NCBI RefSeq assembly: GCF_014898815.1
Contig: NW_026515500.1
Span: 558,001 to 622,000 of the forward strand
Length of the DNA stretch: 64,000 nt
Origin: Panonychus citri
Lineage: Eukaryota; Arthropoda; Arachnida; Trombidiformes; Tetranychidae
Direction: 5' to 3'
Shown here: piece by piece, positions 1 through 10,485 of the stretch
How the letters are laid out: each line of letters opens with the position of its first letter
Numbering within the stretch: the first letter of the stretch is position 1
Notes under the pieces: model-generated
Database searches by the model: none
What the model saw: the letters and a program-made list of their open reading frames with translations, nothing else
What the model was told of the DNA's origin: nothing
Translations under genes and position numbers: made by a program

Positions 1-3000
1 CTCTCTCTCTCTCTCTCTCATTTATCTTCATATTCTCTTTCTTTTTTATCATCCTTCTCATTTTCCACTCTCACTCCGTCAATAATCATAATTGCAACCT
101 TTTTTTTCTTCTCTTTTTTGATCTTCTTTTGATTTGCAGCACAAACTTGAAAAGAGCAAAACCTTAAACCTTTTGTGACATTCGCATCTTTTTATTTTCT
201 TATTCTTTTACCAATTGACCTGAAGATGAAAAGGACACAGGTAAATGTATGTATATGTACAAACATACTGTGTATGTGTACACACTCACTCACAGGTTAG
301 AGGTTTAAGGTCAAACAATAGGTAAGTTTAAGTCTTTTGAAAGTCGAGTTACTGAGACTAACTTGACGATGAATAGACTTATGGCCTGTGTTACTGTTCA
401 ACCTTGTTTTCTTTTCGACTTGGTGAGCCTTCTTCCTATCCAGAAAGAGAGAGAGAGAAACGAACACAAAAAAATAACCAGAGAAAAAAACTTAAGGCCA
501 CTTAGAAGTCAAACCTTATTCAATAATATCATTATTTCTCTCTCTCTCATCATTATCATCTTCTTCTTCCTCAATCTCGCATCCTTTTTTACTTCCATCT
601 TCTTCTGAGTGACTTATGTGTGTGACTTTTAACGTTTATAATATCATTTGTTTGCTATTCCCTTATTAAACATTGGCTTATATTCATTTGTCGTCAACAA
701 TTTTTTTTCTTCTTCTACTCCTATTCAAAAGGTAAATTCACAAAGAGAATTCACAATTTTGTTTAGGATGAAAAAAGATGATGAAGAAGAAGACGAAGAT
801 GTGATAAAAGGTACGAACCGTGAAAGTGTTTTTCAATGTTTAAAGTGAAGATGATGATAAGAGTATAATGAGATGATGATGACCGAAAGCACCTCAGGAA
901 GTGAATACACAGAGTCTGTTGTTTACGTCCCTGTTCAGGTTGTTATTTATCCTCCTTCTTATTGGATTCAATCGTCATCTGGCTTACTTTTCATTTGATT
1001 TTCTCTTCTTCTTTTTTTTCTACAAAACAAAAACAACTCACCGTTTACCCAAGTGGTGGTTAAGAATAAAAACCAAGATGGAGAGATGCAAGAGTAACCT
1101 TTTCGTTGGAATAGAAAGAGAAGAAAAGAGAAAATAAAAAAAAGAAATAGGTAAACTGGGAAAGAGATTCAGGTAAATAAAGTATTAACTGAACGTAGAA
1201 AAGAGAGAGAGAGAGAGAGAGCAGTAAAGTCTCTCCATCTTTAACCATTTTCGCATTTAACTGACTGTTCTTTTCTTCCAGGTAACCTGTACGTTTCCAA
1301 TATCATCTCTTTTGGTAGTCACTGTAACTTTGATCTTCTCCACAAATAAATCGTTGACTCAGTTGAATAACATTCCAAGTGTATAGGTTTTCTGTTTATC
1401 AAACCTTATTACCTATACTCCATTTTTTACCACTTAGAGAACGAGAGAGTTGAGTAGAAAAAGGCTTTCTCATAATAACATTATCACTGTCATCATCATC
1501 ATCATCATCATAATCTAATAGAGCATTTGATATTTTGTTATCCACACCATCCAATGAATCACTCTGTAATTAATAATAAAGTGTTTCTATCTGAAAGAAA
1601 AGAGAAAGAAAAAAAAGATTAAAGGTTAAAATTGGATAACAATGAAAAAAAAGGTGAGATTAATTTTAACATGAAACTAATTATATAACTCACATTGTAT
1701 TTCCTCTGTTGTATCACTTTGGGGATGATTATTTGTTTGATTTAGATGATGATGTTGTTGTTGTTGTTGTTCTGGTGGTGGTGGAGTTGTTTGTGTTGAC
1801 ACTTTGTTAGATGATTGGTTAGTTTAACAGAAGAAAAATTGATCATCAGGATGATCAAGTATAAAAACGGAAGAGGAAAGATGATAATGGTAACTTGTCG
1901 CCTTCCTCTGTAATCTGAGATTTTTAGATTATTTTTTTTGCTGCTTCTTTTTGTATCTTGTTTTACTCATTAGTTAATCTTGTTCTTGATCACCATTACT
2001 ATCATCACCTTTAGTCATTGACATTGACACCAAACAGCAAAAGGAGACCTTCTTATAGATATAATCTGTGGTGGTGGTGATGATGATGTGTCTTTGTAAT
2101 GTATTATTTACTATTGTCCTCCATTAGTATCAATATTCACAAGTTGATCTCTCTTTGATTATATTGGATAGATAAGCAGTTAATTTGAATGTGAATACCC
2201 ACAGATTTTGGTTGTAGTGTCAGAGAAGTTATCACATTATATTTTTCTCTGTTTTTTTTTGTTCTCTTCCATTTTTCTTTCCATTGATCTTCATCGTCTT
2301 CTCTTTTTTTTCCTTCTTCTTCTTTCTCGGCACTATTTCATCTTGATCCGTGTTCGTTTCTGATGTTGGCTCCTTTTCTTTTTACATCTTGTATCTGTTT
2401 AGTTTAATCTGTTGTGTTACTTTTTGTGTTGTTGTAAAAAGTAAATAATTCAATCTGTTATACAGCAATCACATTGTTACTCTGTTAGAACTGTTTAAGG
2501 TTAATTGTAACAACAGAACTGTATTATTATCACTATTATCAATGTCATCAGGCTCATCATGTCATTTAGATGATGGATCATTATTGTTATCAAACAGTAG
2601 TAAAGTTTAGTAGTAGTCATCTAGTCATCACGGATCATCACCATCATCATCACCTTTTACCATAATCAGCCTCCAACAGATACTATTAAAAATAAAATAT
2701 TAGATAAATACAACAATTAAAACTTACAATTAGTATTTTATAGAAACAAGAAAAAAAATTAACAAAATAGGATTGAAATCCAAGCTTTTTTCCTTCATTT
2801 CTAACGTCCAAACAGAATTCAATCTCCATGAATACAAACAAGCGACATTCAGAATTTCCTTAACCTTCGACCTTAATTCACCTTAAAAAAAAAGATTCCA
2901 AACAACGAAACAATTAACAATCAATTTAACTGATTAATCAAAGAGAAAATGAAATTTGGAAAAATCGAATATGTCTAATGCCATCTAGTGTTTCTCCAAA

Positions 3001-3410
3001 CAACTAATGGAAAATTTCGTGTGAAGGAAGAGCCTCCATCTCTTGAGAACTTTTAAAACTATCAAGACCCAATGAATCAAATTCTTTGTTAAATTAATTC
3101 TAATTCTTTGGAGAATTAAAGATTTGAATTTAATTCGGTGAATTATCTGCGGAATTTATGGTGAAAACTTGACGGTGACGGCGAAAAGCAAAAACGAATC
3201 GTGAGGGTCGAGAATTGTTTTCTTTTGGATCGGATTTGGATCGATACTTTGAAAAAGATACTCTGGTTTCTATGGTAAAAAATAAAAGACCGGGTTGTTG
3301 GTTCCAATGTTTTGTTTGATTGTCAAATTTATTTTTATTAATTAACTTTTAATTGTCGAATATTTTGTATTCAATTTACTGGTGGAAAGTTTAACGTTGA
3401 TCTCACAATC
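1..3410. other. Gene-free region with simple repeats, upstream of snf
   Basis: I find no supportable gene here. The stretch holds CT/GA runs (1-19, about 1203-1222), ATC/TCA runs (about 1490-1510), GTT runs and poly-T tracts. The small open frames between 363 and 1250 are made of these low-complexity tracts (F/L/S/K-rich translations) with no family signature. The last few hundred bases (about 2970-3410) are more mixed and probably hold the snf promoter and 5' UTR. A TGCCATCTA motif lies at 2979-2987. Confidence 0.6.
2979..2987 (+). promoter_or_regulatory. TGCCATCTA motif upstream of snf
   Basis: First of three YGCCATCTA words found 126-430 nt upstream of plus-strand start codons. On the other strand it reads TAGATGGCA, which overlaps the CTCF-core and YY1/Pho type sequence. 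Confidence 0.4.
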
Positions 3411-4388
3411 ATGTCTGCTGATATCAAACCGAATCATACGATTTATGTTAATAATCTTAATGATAAAATCAAGAAAGAAGGTAAGGTTTTCTTTTTTTTT
3501 CTCTTCCATGTTTTTTTTATTCTCTTTCAATTGAATGATTTTTGTTATTCTATTGCTTTTTTTCCTTTATCACTTATGTTTTGGTTAATGAACTCTAATT
3601 GTTTATTTTTCTAATGTCTTCTATTTTTGTCTTCTTTTTCTCTACCTCTTTCTACCATTTTTATCTCTTGACTTGTTTACAGCGTTGAAGAAATCCTTAC
3701 AAGCGGTTTTCTCACAATTTGGACAAATTTTAGATATTGTGGCGAGCAAAAATCTCAAAATGAGAGGACAAGCTTTTATAATCTTTAAGGAAACTACTTC
3801 TGCTGCTTCAGCAATGAGATCAATGCAAGGTTTTCCATTCTATGATAAACCAATGGTAATAATTGGAACTTTTTTTTCATTACAAACAATTGGGATTTCT
3901 CCTTTTAATACTATTCTTTTGTCTTCCCTTTTCTTCATATTTTCCGTTCTTCTTTTCTCCTCTTATTTCAGAGAATACAATATGCTAAATCAGACTCAGA
4001 TGTAATTGCTAAAATGAAGGGAACTTATGTTGAAAGACCAAAATATTCTAAACCAGATGAACCAAAACGCCGTAAAAAGGAAAAAAGAATTGGAATCAGT
4101 GTACCTGGTCAAACAGTTGGTGGAATTCCTCATTCAGCATTAGTCGAACAACCTCCAAACAATATTCTATTCATTACCAATCTTCCCGAAGAGACAAATG
4201 AAATGATGCTCACAGTTCTTTTCAATCAATTTCCTGGTTTTAAAGAAGTTCGATTAGTTCCAGGTCGCCATGATATCGCTTTCGTAGAATTTGAAAATGA
4301 ATTTCAATCTGGTGCGGCTAAAGATAATTTACAAGGGTTCAAAATTGCCCCAACCAACCCGATTAAGATCACTTTTGCCAAAAAATGA
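3411..4388 (+). CDS. snf: U1A/U2B''-type snRNP protein (sans fille)
   Basis: Three exons, 3411-3480, 3683-3855 and 3972-4388, join in frame with GT-AG introns to give 219 aa, close to the usual length of this family. There are two RRMs. RRM1 starts at the N-terminus with RNP2 TIYVNNL and RNP1 RGQAFIIF. RRM2 is C-terminal with NILFITNL and HDIAFVEF and ends in ITFAKK. The basic linker KRRKKEK between them is typical. By family knowledge it binds U1 snRNA stem-loop II and U2 snRNA stem-loop IV in the nucleus. Arthropods generally have one protein for both roles, and the sequence gives no sign of a vertebrate-type split. The start Met opens MSADIKPNHTIYVNNLND, matching the family N-terminus. Confidence 0.95.
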
Positions 4389-5156
4389 AAGATACCAACT
4401 CCAAAAGAGACCAGAAATTACACCATAAACCACATCTCACAAAAGGAAAGGAAGAGAGAAAAAAAAACCTCAACGAAATATCCAATTTTTACATATGAAA
4501 TTATCCATAAACAAAAATATTATAAATCTTTCTCTCTAAACAACCATCATAATTGACCAACTTTCCCAATGTGTTAATTATCTCACTTTAACTAACAATC
4601 CCATTAACATTAACACACACCAAAGTTACAACTAAAAATGGGAACCATCAAGAAATCACCAAACTTCAAATTTGATGGTAAACAAAAAAAAACCGAGAGA
4701 CTAAAAAAAGAAGATCAACTTAAACAAGAAAGAAAGTGAATAAACCTTTAAATAGATTTATTCCTGTGTATTGGTGTGTTCCCTATGTGTATCTAAACCC
4801 TCACATAGAAGAAACAAAAACAAAACAATTAAATTAATTACCCTAAATAAAAACAAAAACGTAAACAATTAACCAAAGTGATTGAATTATCCATTCACAT
4901 GTAACGATAACGATATTATCTGGATATCAATTGGATCCTTTTCTAAAAAAATCTGTAACCGAAACATCAGTTGGTTGTTGTTGTTTTGTTTTCCTTTTTG
5001 TTGACAATTTGATTTTATTTTTTTCTTTTCTTTTTATTATGGTAACAATTAATTACAATTAAAGGTTTACTCATCATCACACTCAATAGATCAACACTCA
5101 CCTCTAATCATCTACCAATCAAAGACTGATCATTGTAATTGCGAAAAGGCAACGGA
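4389..5156. other. snf 3' region and Mob1 promoter region
   Basis: Intergenic A/T-rich DNA between two genes on the same strand. I see A-rich snf 3' UTR-like sequence with AATAAA-type words near 4845, and no other gene or RNA signature. Confidence 0.6.
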
Positions 5157-7015
5157 ATGAGCTTCTTATTGTAAGTAAATTGTGTTTATCTTTCAATTTC
5201 TTAATTGTTCATTATTTTATCAGGTCTCAGAGCTCTTAAGATATTATCATGATTAGTGTTTTATATTATTAATACTTTTATAATTTTCTACTCTTTCTCT
5301 CCACCTTCTATGTTTTTCTTTCATTTTCTCAACCTTTTTCTTCTCTCTCTCTCTCTCTCTCAATTCTCTCTCATTTTCTATTCCTCTTCCTTTTCTCTTT
5401 CTGTTCCCCTGTCTCTCATTCAGTTCCTTTCATTATTCAGCTCTCTCTTTTTTTTTATAATTCTCTTCCTCTCTTCTTCTTTTTCTTCTCTCTCCTTCTC
5501 TTTCAGTTTACAATCATCATGTCGCTCTGTCTCTCTCACTCTCTTTCATTTTCTCCCTTCCTCATTTTCTTCTCTCTCTTATCTTTCATACTCGCCCACT
5601 CACTCAAACAACTTTTTGCTTTCATTTTTCATGATACTCATTATCGTCAAGATCATTCTCATCTGATTCCAATCACCAAGTTTGTTTCCCTCATCATTGT
5701 GATATGAGTATAATGTGAGATTCAATTTATTGTGAATCATATTCCTGTTACAATTGTAGTTGCATTTAATTAGTTTTGTTTTGTTTTTATTTGTGCTCCA
5801 AAAACAAAAGTGTATCAAACAATCAACCAACAGAAAAAGTCTTAGCGGAAACTAAAGTTGTTTATGACAATCACTATTATGCCATTATCACAGCATTTAA
5901 ATGATTTTAGTGATAAATTTTTCAATTTTCTCGTCTTTTCCAGTGGAAGTCGTTCAAATAAAACGTTTCGTCCAAAAAAGACGATACCTGAAGGAACCCA
6001 TCAATATGATCTAATGAAACACGCTGCGGCCACTTTAGGCTCAGGGAATTTACGATTAGCTGTGATGCTACCGGAAGGAGAAGATCTAAATGAATGGATT
6101 GCCGTTAATATCGTTGACTTTTTCAATCAAATCAATATGCTTTATGGAACAATCACCGAATTCTGTACGGAAGAACGTTGTCCCGTCATGTCAGCTGGAC
6201 CTAAATACGAATACCATTGGGCCGATGGTCAAACAGTTAAAAAGCCGATCAAATGTTCGGCACCCAAATACATTGATTACCTAATGACTTGGGTCCAAGA
6301 TCAATTAGATGATGAATCACTTTTTCCCTCTAAAATAGGTAAACAATTAAACTCTCTTCAATCATGATAACATATTAACACCAATCCAAATAACAATAAC
6401 ATTTAAATTGTGTAATCTACTTACATAAAAAAAAACCTAATCATCATCACCTTCATAATAATAATAATCTCAATTGTTAGAAATTAATAATTTCTTGAAC
6501 ATTTGTTGTTTCCAAGGCCATTCCGTTGATTTTTCAACCATTTAACCATCAACATGTTTCTAACAAGTACTTGAATTGATTACAAAATATGATTATGGTT
6601 AACTGAATCTCATGTAAATTCATCATCTTTTTGTCAATTTCCTTTTTCTGTTCACATTTTCACCTAACATTTTATATACTTAATCATTTGATTACTTTTC
6701 TCTTGGATCAATATTATCATCTTTTCTCTCTCTCTCTCTCTTTCCTTAGGTGTGCCGTTTCCTAAAATCTTTTTATCCTCAGCAAAGACCATATTGAAAC
6801 GCCTGTTCCGTGTTTATGCTCATATTTATCATCAGCATTTTGAAGAGGTGTTCAGATTAGGAGAGGAGGCTCATCTCAACACAAGCTTCAAGCATTTCAT
6901 TTTCTTTGTCCAAGAGTTTAATCTGATTGAGAAAAGAGAATTAGCTCCATTACAAGAGTTAATTGACACTCTCTCCTCCAAAGACAGTCAACATAAACAC
7001 CATCATTCAAAATAG
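5157..7015 (+). CDS. mats: MOB kinase activator 1 (Mats)
   Basis: A 14-nt coding exon (5157-5170, MSFLF with split last codon) joins exon 2 at 5944-6338 and exon 3 at 6750-7015, giving 224 aa against about 216 in the family. The micro-exon is supported by the conserved start MSFLFGSRSNKTF, the perfect donor GTAAGT and the acceptor TTTTCCAG. The Mob fold is highly conserved: PEGEDLNEWIAVN, INMLYGTITEFC, YEYHWADG, YIDYLMTWVQDQLDDE, KTILKRLFRVYAHIYHQHF. The Zn ligands C-x4-C (CTEERC) and H-x4-H (HIYHQH) are present. By family knowledge it binds and activates LATS/Warts and NDR kinases in the Hippo pathway. The 773-nt intron 1 is CT-rich and carries spurious open frames. Confidence 0.96.
5171..5943 (+). 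other. mats: Mob1 intron 1, pyrimidine-rich
   Basis: Long (773 nt) GT-AG intron with extended CT-rich tracts between about 5280 and 5600. It follows a coding exon of only 14 nt. The open frames inside it are low-complexity S/L/F translations, not genes. Confidence 0.8.
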
Positions 7016-7393
7016 TAACAACAATAATAATATGTGATATATTATTATTTTTCTCTCCATCCTTTGCATCCACTTTCACGTTCTACAAAACAAACAATTA
7101 CTATTAAATCTTATAAATATATATATGAAACAGAGACAAACAAATAAACAACTAAAAAAAAAAGTTCTATATGTATGGAAGAAACTGTGATCCATTTTGA
7201 TCCATTTTGGTTTCCGAAATGTCGACGTTAAATTATTTGTGCTTGATAAATTGTCAATTTATAAAATTCATGTTGTATTGGTCCATGAAAAGTTATTAAA
7301 AACAAAAAGTTATATTATATGATTGATGAAAAAAGGATTGAATCTTGAATCGTAACTCGGATTTGTCTTGATTGTTACTCTTGATAACAAATA
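7016..7393. other. Convergent 3' regions of Mob1 and the Canopy gene
   Basis: A/T-rich space between two converging genes, containing the 3' UTRs of both. I see no gene or RNA here. Confidence 0.6.
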
Positions 7394-8171
7394 TCACAAT
7401 TCCTGTTTTGGTGAATCTGATAATCTTTCTTGTTTAGGTGATTCAGTTTCTTTCCCTTCAAATATACAAGAGGAATCACCTTTTCGCAAAGCTCGATCGA
7501 TACATAAAAATTTCTGTAAAGATTCATCCTGATGATTCCAATACCAATTTTCAACATCATCTTCATGTCGTTCCAATAGTAGTTCACATTGTGTCTTTAA
7601 ATTTGTTACTTCGGCTGAAGGTTTATCCCAAAGTTCAAATGGGATTCCCAAGTCAACTTTAACTCCTTTATCAACTAATCCATGGAGAGTTTGAAAAGTT
7701 TGCGACATTCCCTTGGCAAATCTGGTTGAATCTTTTCTCTCCTTGTGAATATTATATTCTAAAAGTCTTTCACAAATTCCATCCAATGATTCAACTAACC
7801 TTAACTCTGACTGTTGATACTTTTTCCTCTTCTTTTGTTTACTGTCAAGAGAATATCCAACTTCAATGACATCATGAGATTTACCAGTTTCTTTTAACCT
7901 TTCCTCCAATTCAAGAACAAAATATTTACACGCTAAATATGAATAAAAGCAAAAAAGATTAACCAATTACTCTCAAGTAAATAACATTTAAAGTGAAAAA
8001 GAAAAACAAAATCAACAACTTTCAATCAAAGAATTTACCTTCACATTGACTTGCATATTTGACTCCATGTTCCTCTTCCAGTTCACCTTCAAGACACACA
8101 AAACCAAAAAAGTCAAGGATCAGAAGACCAACCAGGTAGACACTTAAAAGGTTTCCAACAATCGATCTCAT
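7394..8171 (-). CDS. Canopy-family ER saposin-like protein (CNPY3/4 type)
   Basis: Two exons on the minus strand, 8171-8039 and 7932-7394, give 223 aa. The start MRSIVGNLLSVYLVGLLILD is a clear signal peptide. The junction rebuilds the conserved YASQCEACKYF segment. Canopy hallmarks follow: paired cysteines of the saposin-like fold (SQCEACKY, LDGICERL, KTQCELLLERHED), a Y-x-L-D-x-K motif and a WYWNHQ segment near the end. By family knowledge these are ER lumenal co-chaperones (CNPY3 assists Toll-like receptor folding). The C-terminus KQEL resembles a KDEL-type retrieval tag with Q for D. It sits divergently to LIN9 across about 0.9 kb. Assignment to CNPY3/4 rather than CNPY1/2 rests on length and is moderately sure. 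Confidence 0.88.
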
Positions 8172-9090
8172 TATCTAAATCATATAAATCAAATGAAATG
8201 TGAAAAAAAACATAAGACAGGTAAGTAAATGACAATCGCTGATTATGTCACTTTTTTCACCGGAAAAAAAAACAATCAACCGCAATTCCAAATCAATGGC
8301 AATCCATTAAAACCTTCTAATTAATTCCATCAATCTGTATTTAAGCCAAATAGCTTAGTAAAACAATCAAAAGATAAAACTAAATGAAGGAAACAATTAA
8401 TTAATTATCACAATCAGATAGCAAACATACAAATCCAAATGGAAGATTAAACAAAAAACGAAAAGTAGAAGAAAAGTAACACCAGATGGAGACACTTTCA
8501 CTTTCTTTTTTTCTAATTGTAAATGAAAAGAATTAATTATTTTTTTCCCCTTTTCAAGAGAGAAAATAATTAGAAAATTGGTAAAATAATAGAAAAGCTA
8601 ATTAATTATCAATAATTAAAAAGAATAATCATTTAATCAGTCAATTGGAAAAGAAAATCAATTTTCATATTTGGCGCTTCACCTTTTAGAATATCGGTTA
8701 TGTATCGAGTTGAGATTCGATACTTTGTACGCCCAAAGGTTCTTTGTGAGGAATCGGATCCATGGCACTCATTTTCTGCCTCCGTTTTTGATTTCACTTT
8801 TTTGTTTATTAACACAATTTGATTAATTAATTATTTTTCACCTCATTAACTTGTCCTGTTAATTATTAATTGTTCATCTACAATTTCCTTTGAACCTCTT
8901 GTTTTATTTTATTCTAAGTGTTACCTACCTTTTTCTTACCTTTATCTTTCTAAGGTGTCGTACAGTTTTTCTTTTCTCCTCTCATTTTTTTTCTTCTTCT
9001 TCTTCTTCTCCCTTATACTTAACCACCATTGACAAAATTTACATAAATATTTTTTTCTTTTCACTTTAACCAGTGATCATCTCTTTCATC
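8172..9090. other. Divergent promoter region of the Canopy gene and LIN9
   Basis: AATTAATT-rich spacer shared by two divergent genes. An E2F-like TTTGGCGC octamer lies at 8670-8677 in a locally less A/T-rich patch (about 8660-8775). A likely 3' splice acceptor (TTTAACCAG) ends at 9072, so LIN9 may have a spliced 5' leader. Confidence 0.5.
8670..8677 (+). promoter_or_regulatory. E2F-like site TTTGGCGC
   Basis: Exact match to the TTTSSCGC E2F/DP consensus, 414 nt upstream of the LIN9 start and about 500 nt upstream of the Canopy start. A single octamer could occur by chance, but GC-rich words are rare in this A/T-rich DNA. Confidence 0.3.
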
Positions 9091-10485
9091 ATGAATACTA
9101 AAAAGAAAAAAGCTCAAGAGATTGGTATTCGATTGCGAACTTTGCTTAAATTACCTAAAGCACACAAATGGGTTTGCTATGAATGTTTTTATGGTAACAT
9201 TGATCAACCTCTTTTCCTTGGTAAAAATGATTTTCAAATTTGTCTAGAGGAAACGTTTCCCCACTTAAAGACTCGTTCTCTTAAACGAGCAGAATGGGGT
9301 AAAATCCGTCGTATGATGGGTAAACCTAGACGATGTTCAGAATCTTTTTTCGCTGAGGAAAGAAATGCTCTTAATATGAAAAGGAAAAAAATTCGTATCC
9401 TTCAATCACAAAAAGTTGTCGATATTGAACAATTTCGTGATCTACCTGAAAATATCCCGTTAAGTTTGGTAATAGGAGCAAAGGTAACAGCCATTTTAAG
9501 GAAACCTCAAGAAGGACTTTTTATGGGAACAATTGATGCAGTTGACATGACCAATGGAATGTACAGAATAACATTTGATCGACATGGTATTGGTACTCAT
9601 TCAGTTCCAGATTATGAGGTTATTAGTAATGATCCTCCAACTCACATTGCCCTATCATCATTCCAATCTAAAGTGCGGCCACGATTACCTATGTTTGCAT
9701 CATCTAGATTTTTACAAATTTTGGGCAATCAAGTTGCTCAAGCTCTAAATGATCGGGATCCACTCTTAAGTAGCCCCATATCTCCAAGTCAAATCAAACA
9801 AGAGCCACATTATTCATCTAATGCCAACAACTACGAAGACGAAGGAACTCTTGGTGGCTTTCCAATTAAATTTCTCGCTCTCTTAGTTAGATTAACAAAA
9901 ATATTGAACATCAAGAAGAGGACAATTTTTGAATTGAAAGCTATGAACACCGAGGCGGAAAAGATGAGATCCCTTCAGGAGCCAATAACTCGCGGTTTTA
10001 AAAAGCAATATGCATCTCTAATATTAACATTAGAAAAGCTAAACAATTCTCTTGACGAGCATCTGAAAGCAGTTCAATCATTTACAGCTGAACTTTTTAG
10101 ATCTCAAAATTTACCTTCAGTAGCTGAGCCTAATAGCACCAAGGAGAAACATCTTCGCCTCGCCAAGGAAATAATGACCAAAACTTTACCTTCTGTTGAT
10201 GTGAAATCTGAATCATCTGTGAATCTCATCACTGAACTTTTAGGTTTAATGTTACAACTTAAAAGTTTTGCTGAGATAGAAGTTGGTTCACAAGAGTTAC
10301 AATCTCTTGAAAACAGTTTAAAAGATTGTAAAAAGCTGATCAGTCCAAGTAATCAAAGCCATTTCGATAGCCAAGTGCAAGTGCCTATTGTCTTCATCCA
10401 GTCATCATTAAGCCATCTCGGAAATCTTGGTGCTTTTGCAGAATCAGCTATTATATGCAACAATAACAATAATCTTGTATCCTAA
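9091..10485 (+). CDS. lin-9: LIN9 / Always early, DREAM-MuvB subunit
   Basis: Single-exon frame of 464 aa from the ATG at 9091. The open frame extends slightly further back, but only from a GTG, so the ATG is used. The DIRP domain is at about 20-105: LPKAHKWVCYECFYGNIDQP, LKTRSLKRAEWGKIRRMMGK, PRRCSESFFAEER. A Tudor-like segment is at about 125-190 (IPLSLVIGAKVTAILR, MYRITFDRHGIGTHSVPDYEV). The LIN9 C-terminal region follows: GTLGGFPIKFL, MNTEAEKM, and a helical end with HLGNLGAFAE. By family knowledge it bridges LIN52/LIN37/LIN54 with RB-family proteins or B-Myb on cell-cycle promoters. The roughly 90-residue N-terminus of vertebrate LIN9 is missing; it may lie in an unrecognised upstream exon or be truly absent. 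Confidence 0.93.
   Translation: MNTKKKKAQEIGIRLRTLLKLPKAHKWVCYECFYGNIDQPLFLGKNDFQICLEETFPHLKTRSLKRAEWGKIRRMMGKPRRCSESFFAEERNALNMKRKKIRILQSQKVVDIEQFRDLPENIPLSLVIGAKVTAILRKPQEGLFMGTIDAVDMTNGMYRITFDRHGIGTHSVPDYEVISNDPPTHIALSSFQSKVRPRLPMFASSRFLQILGNQVAQALNDRDPLLSSPISPSQIKQEPHYSSNANNYEDEGTLGGFPIKFLALLVRLTKILNIKKRTIFELKAMNTEAEKMRSLQEPITRGFKKQYASLILTLEKLNNSLDEHLKAVQSFTAELFRSQNLPSVAEPNSTKEKHLRLAKEIMTKTLPSVDVKSESSVNLITELLGLMLQLKSFAEIEVGSQELQSLENSLKDCKKLISPSNQSHFDSQVQVPIVFIQSSLSHLGNLGAFAESAIICNNNNNLVS

Noticed and set aside
363..1248. Several 60-80 codon frames on both strands
   Set aside because: Translations are runs of F/L/S/K from poly-T, CT and GA tracts, with no Met context, splice support or family motif.
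5256..5707. Long frames rich in Ser/Leu/Phe
   Set aside because: They lie wholly inside the CT-rich first intron of Mob1.
8633..8815. 60-codon minus-strand frame with mixed composition
   Set aside because: No recognised domain and no splice partner. It lies in the Canopy/LIN9 divergent promoter region.
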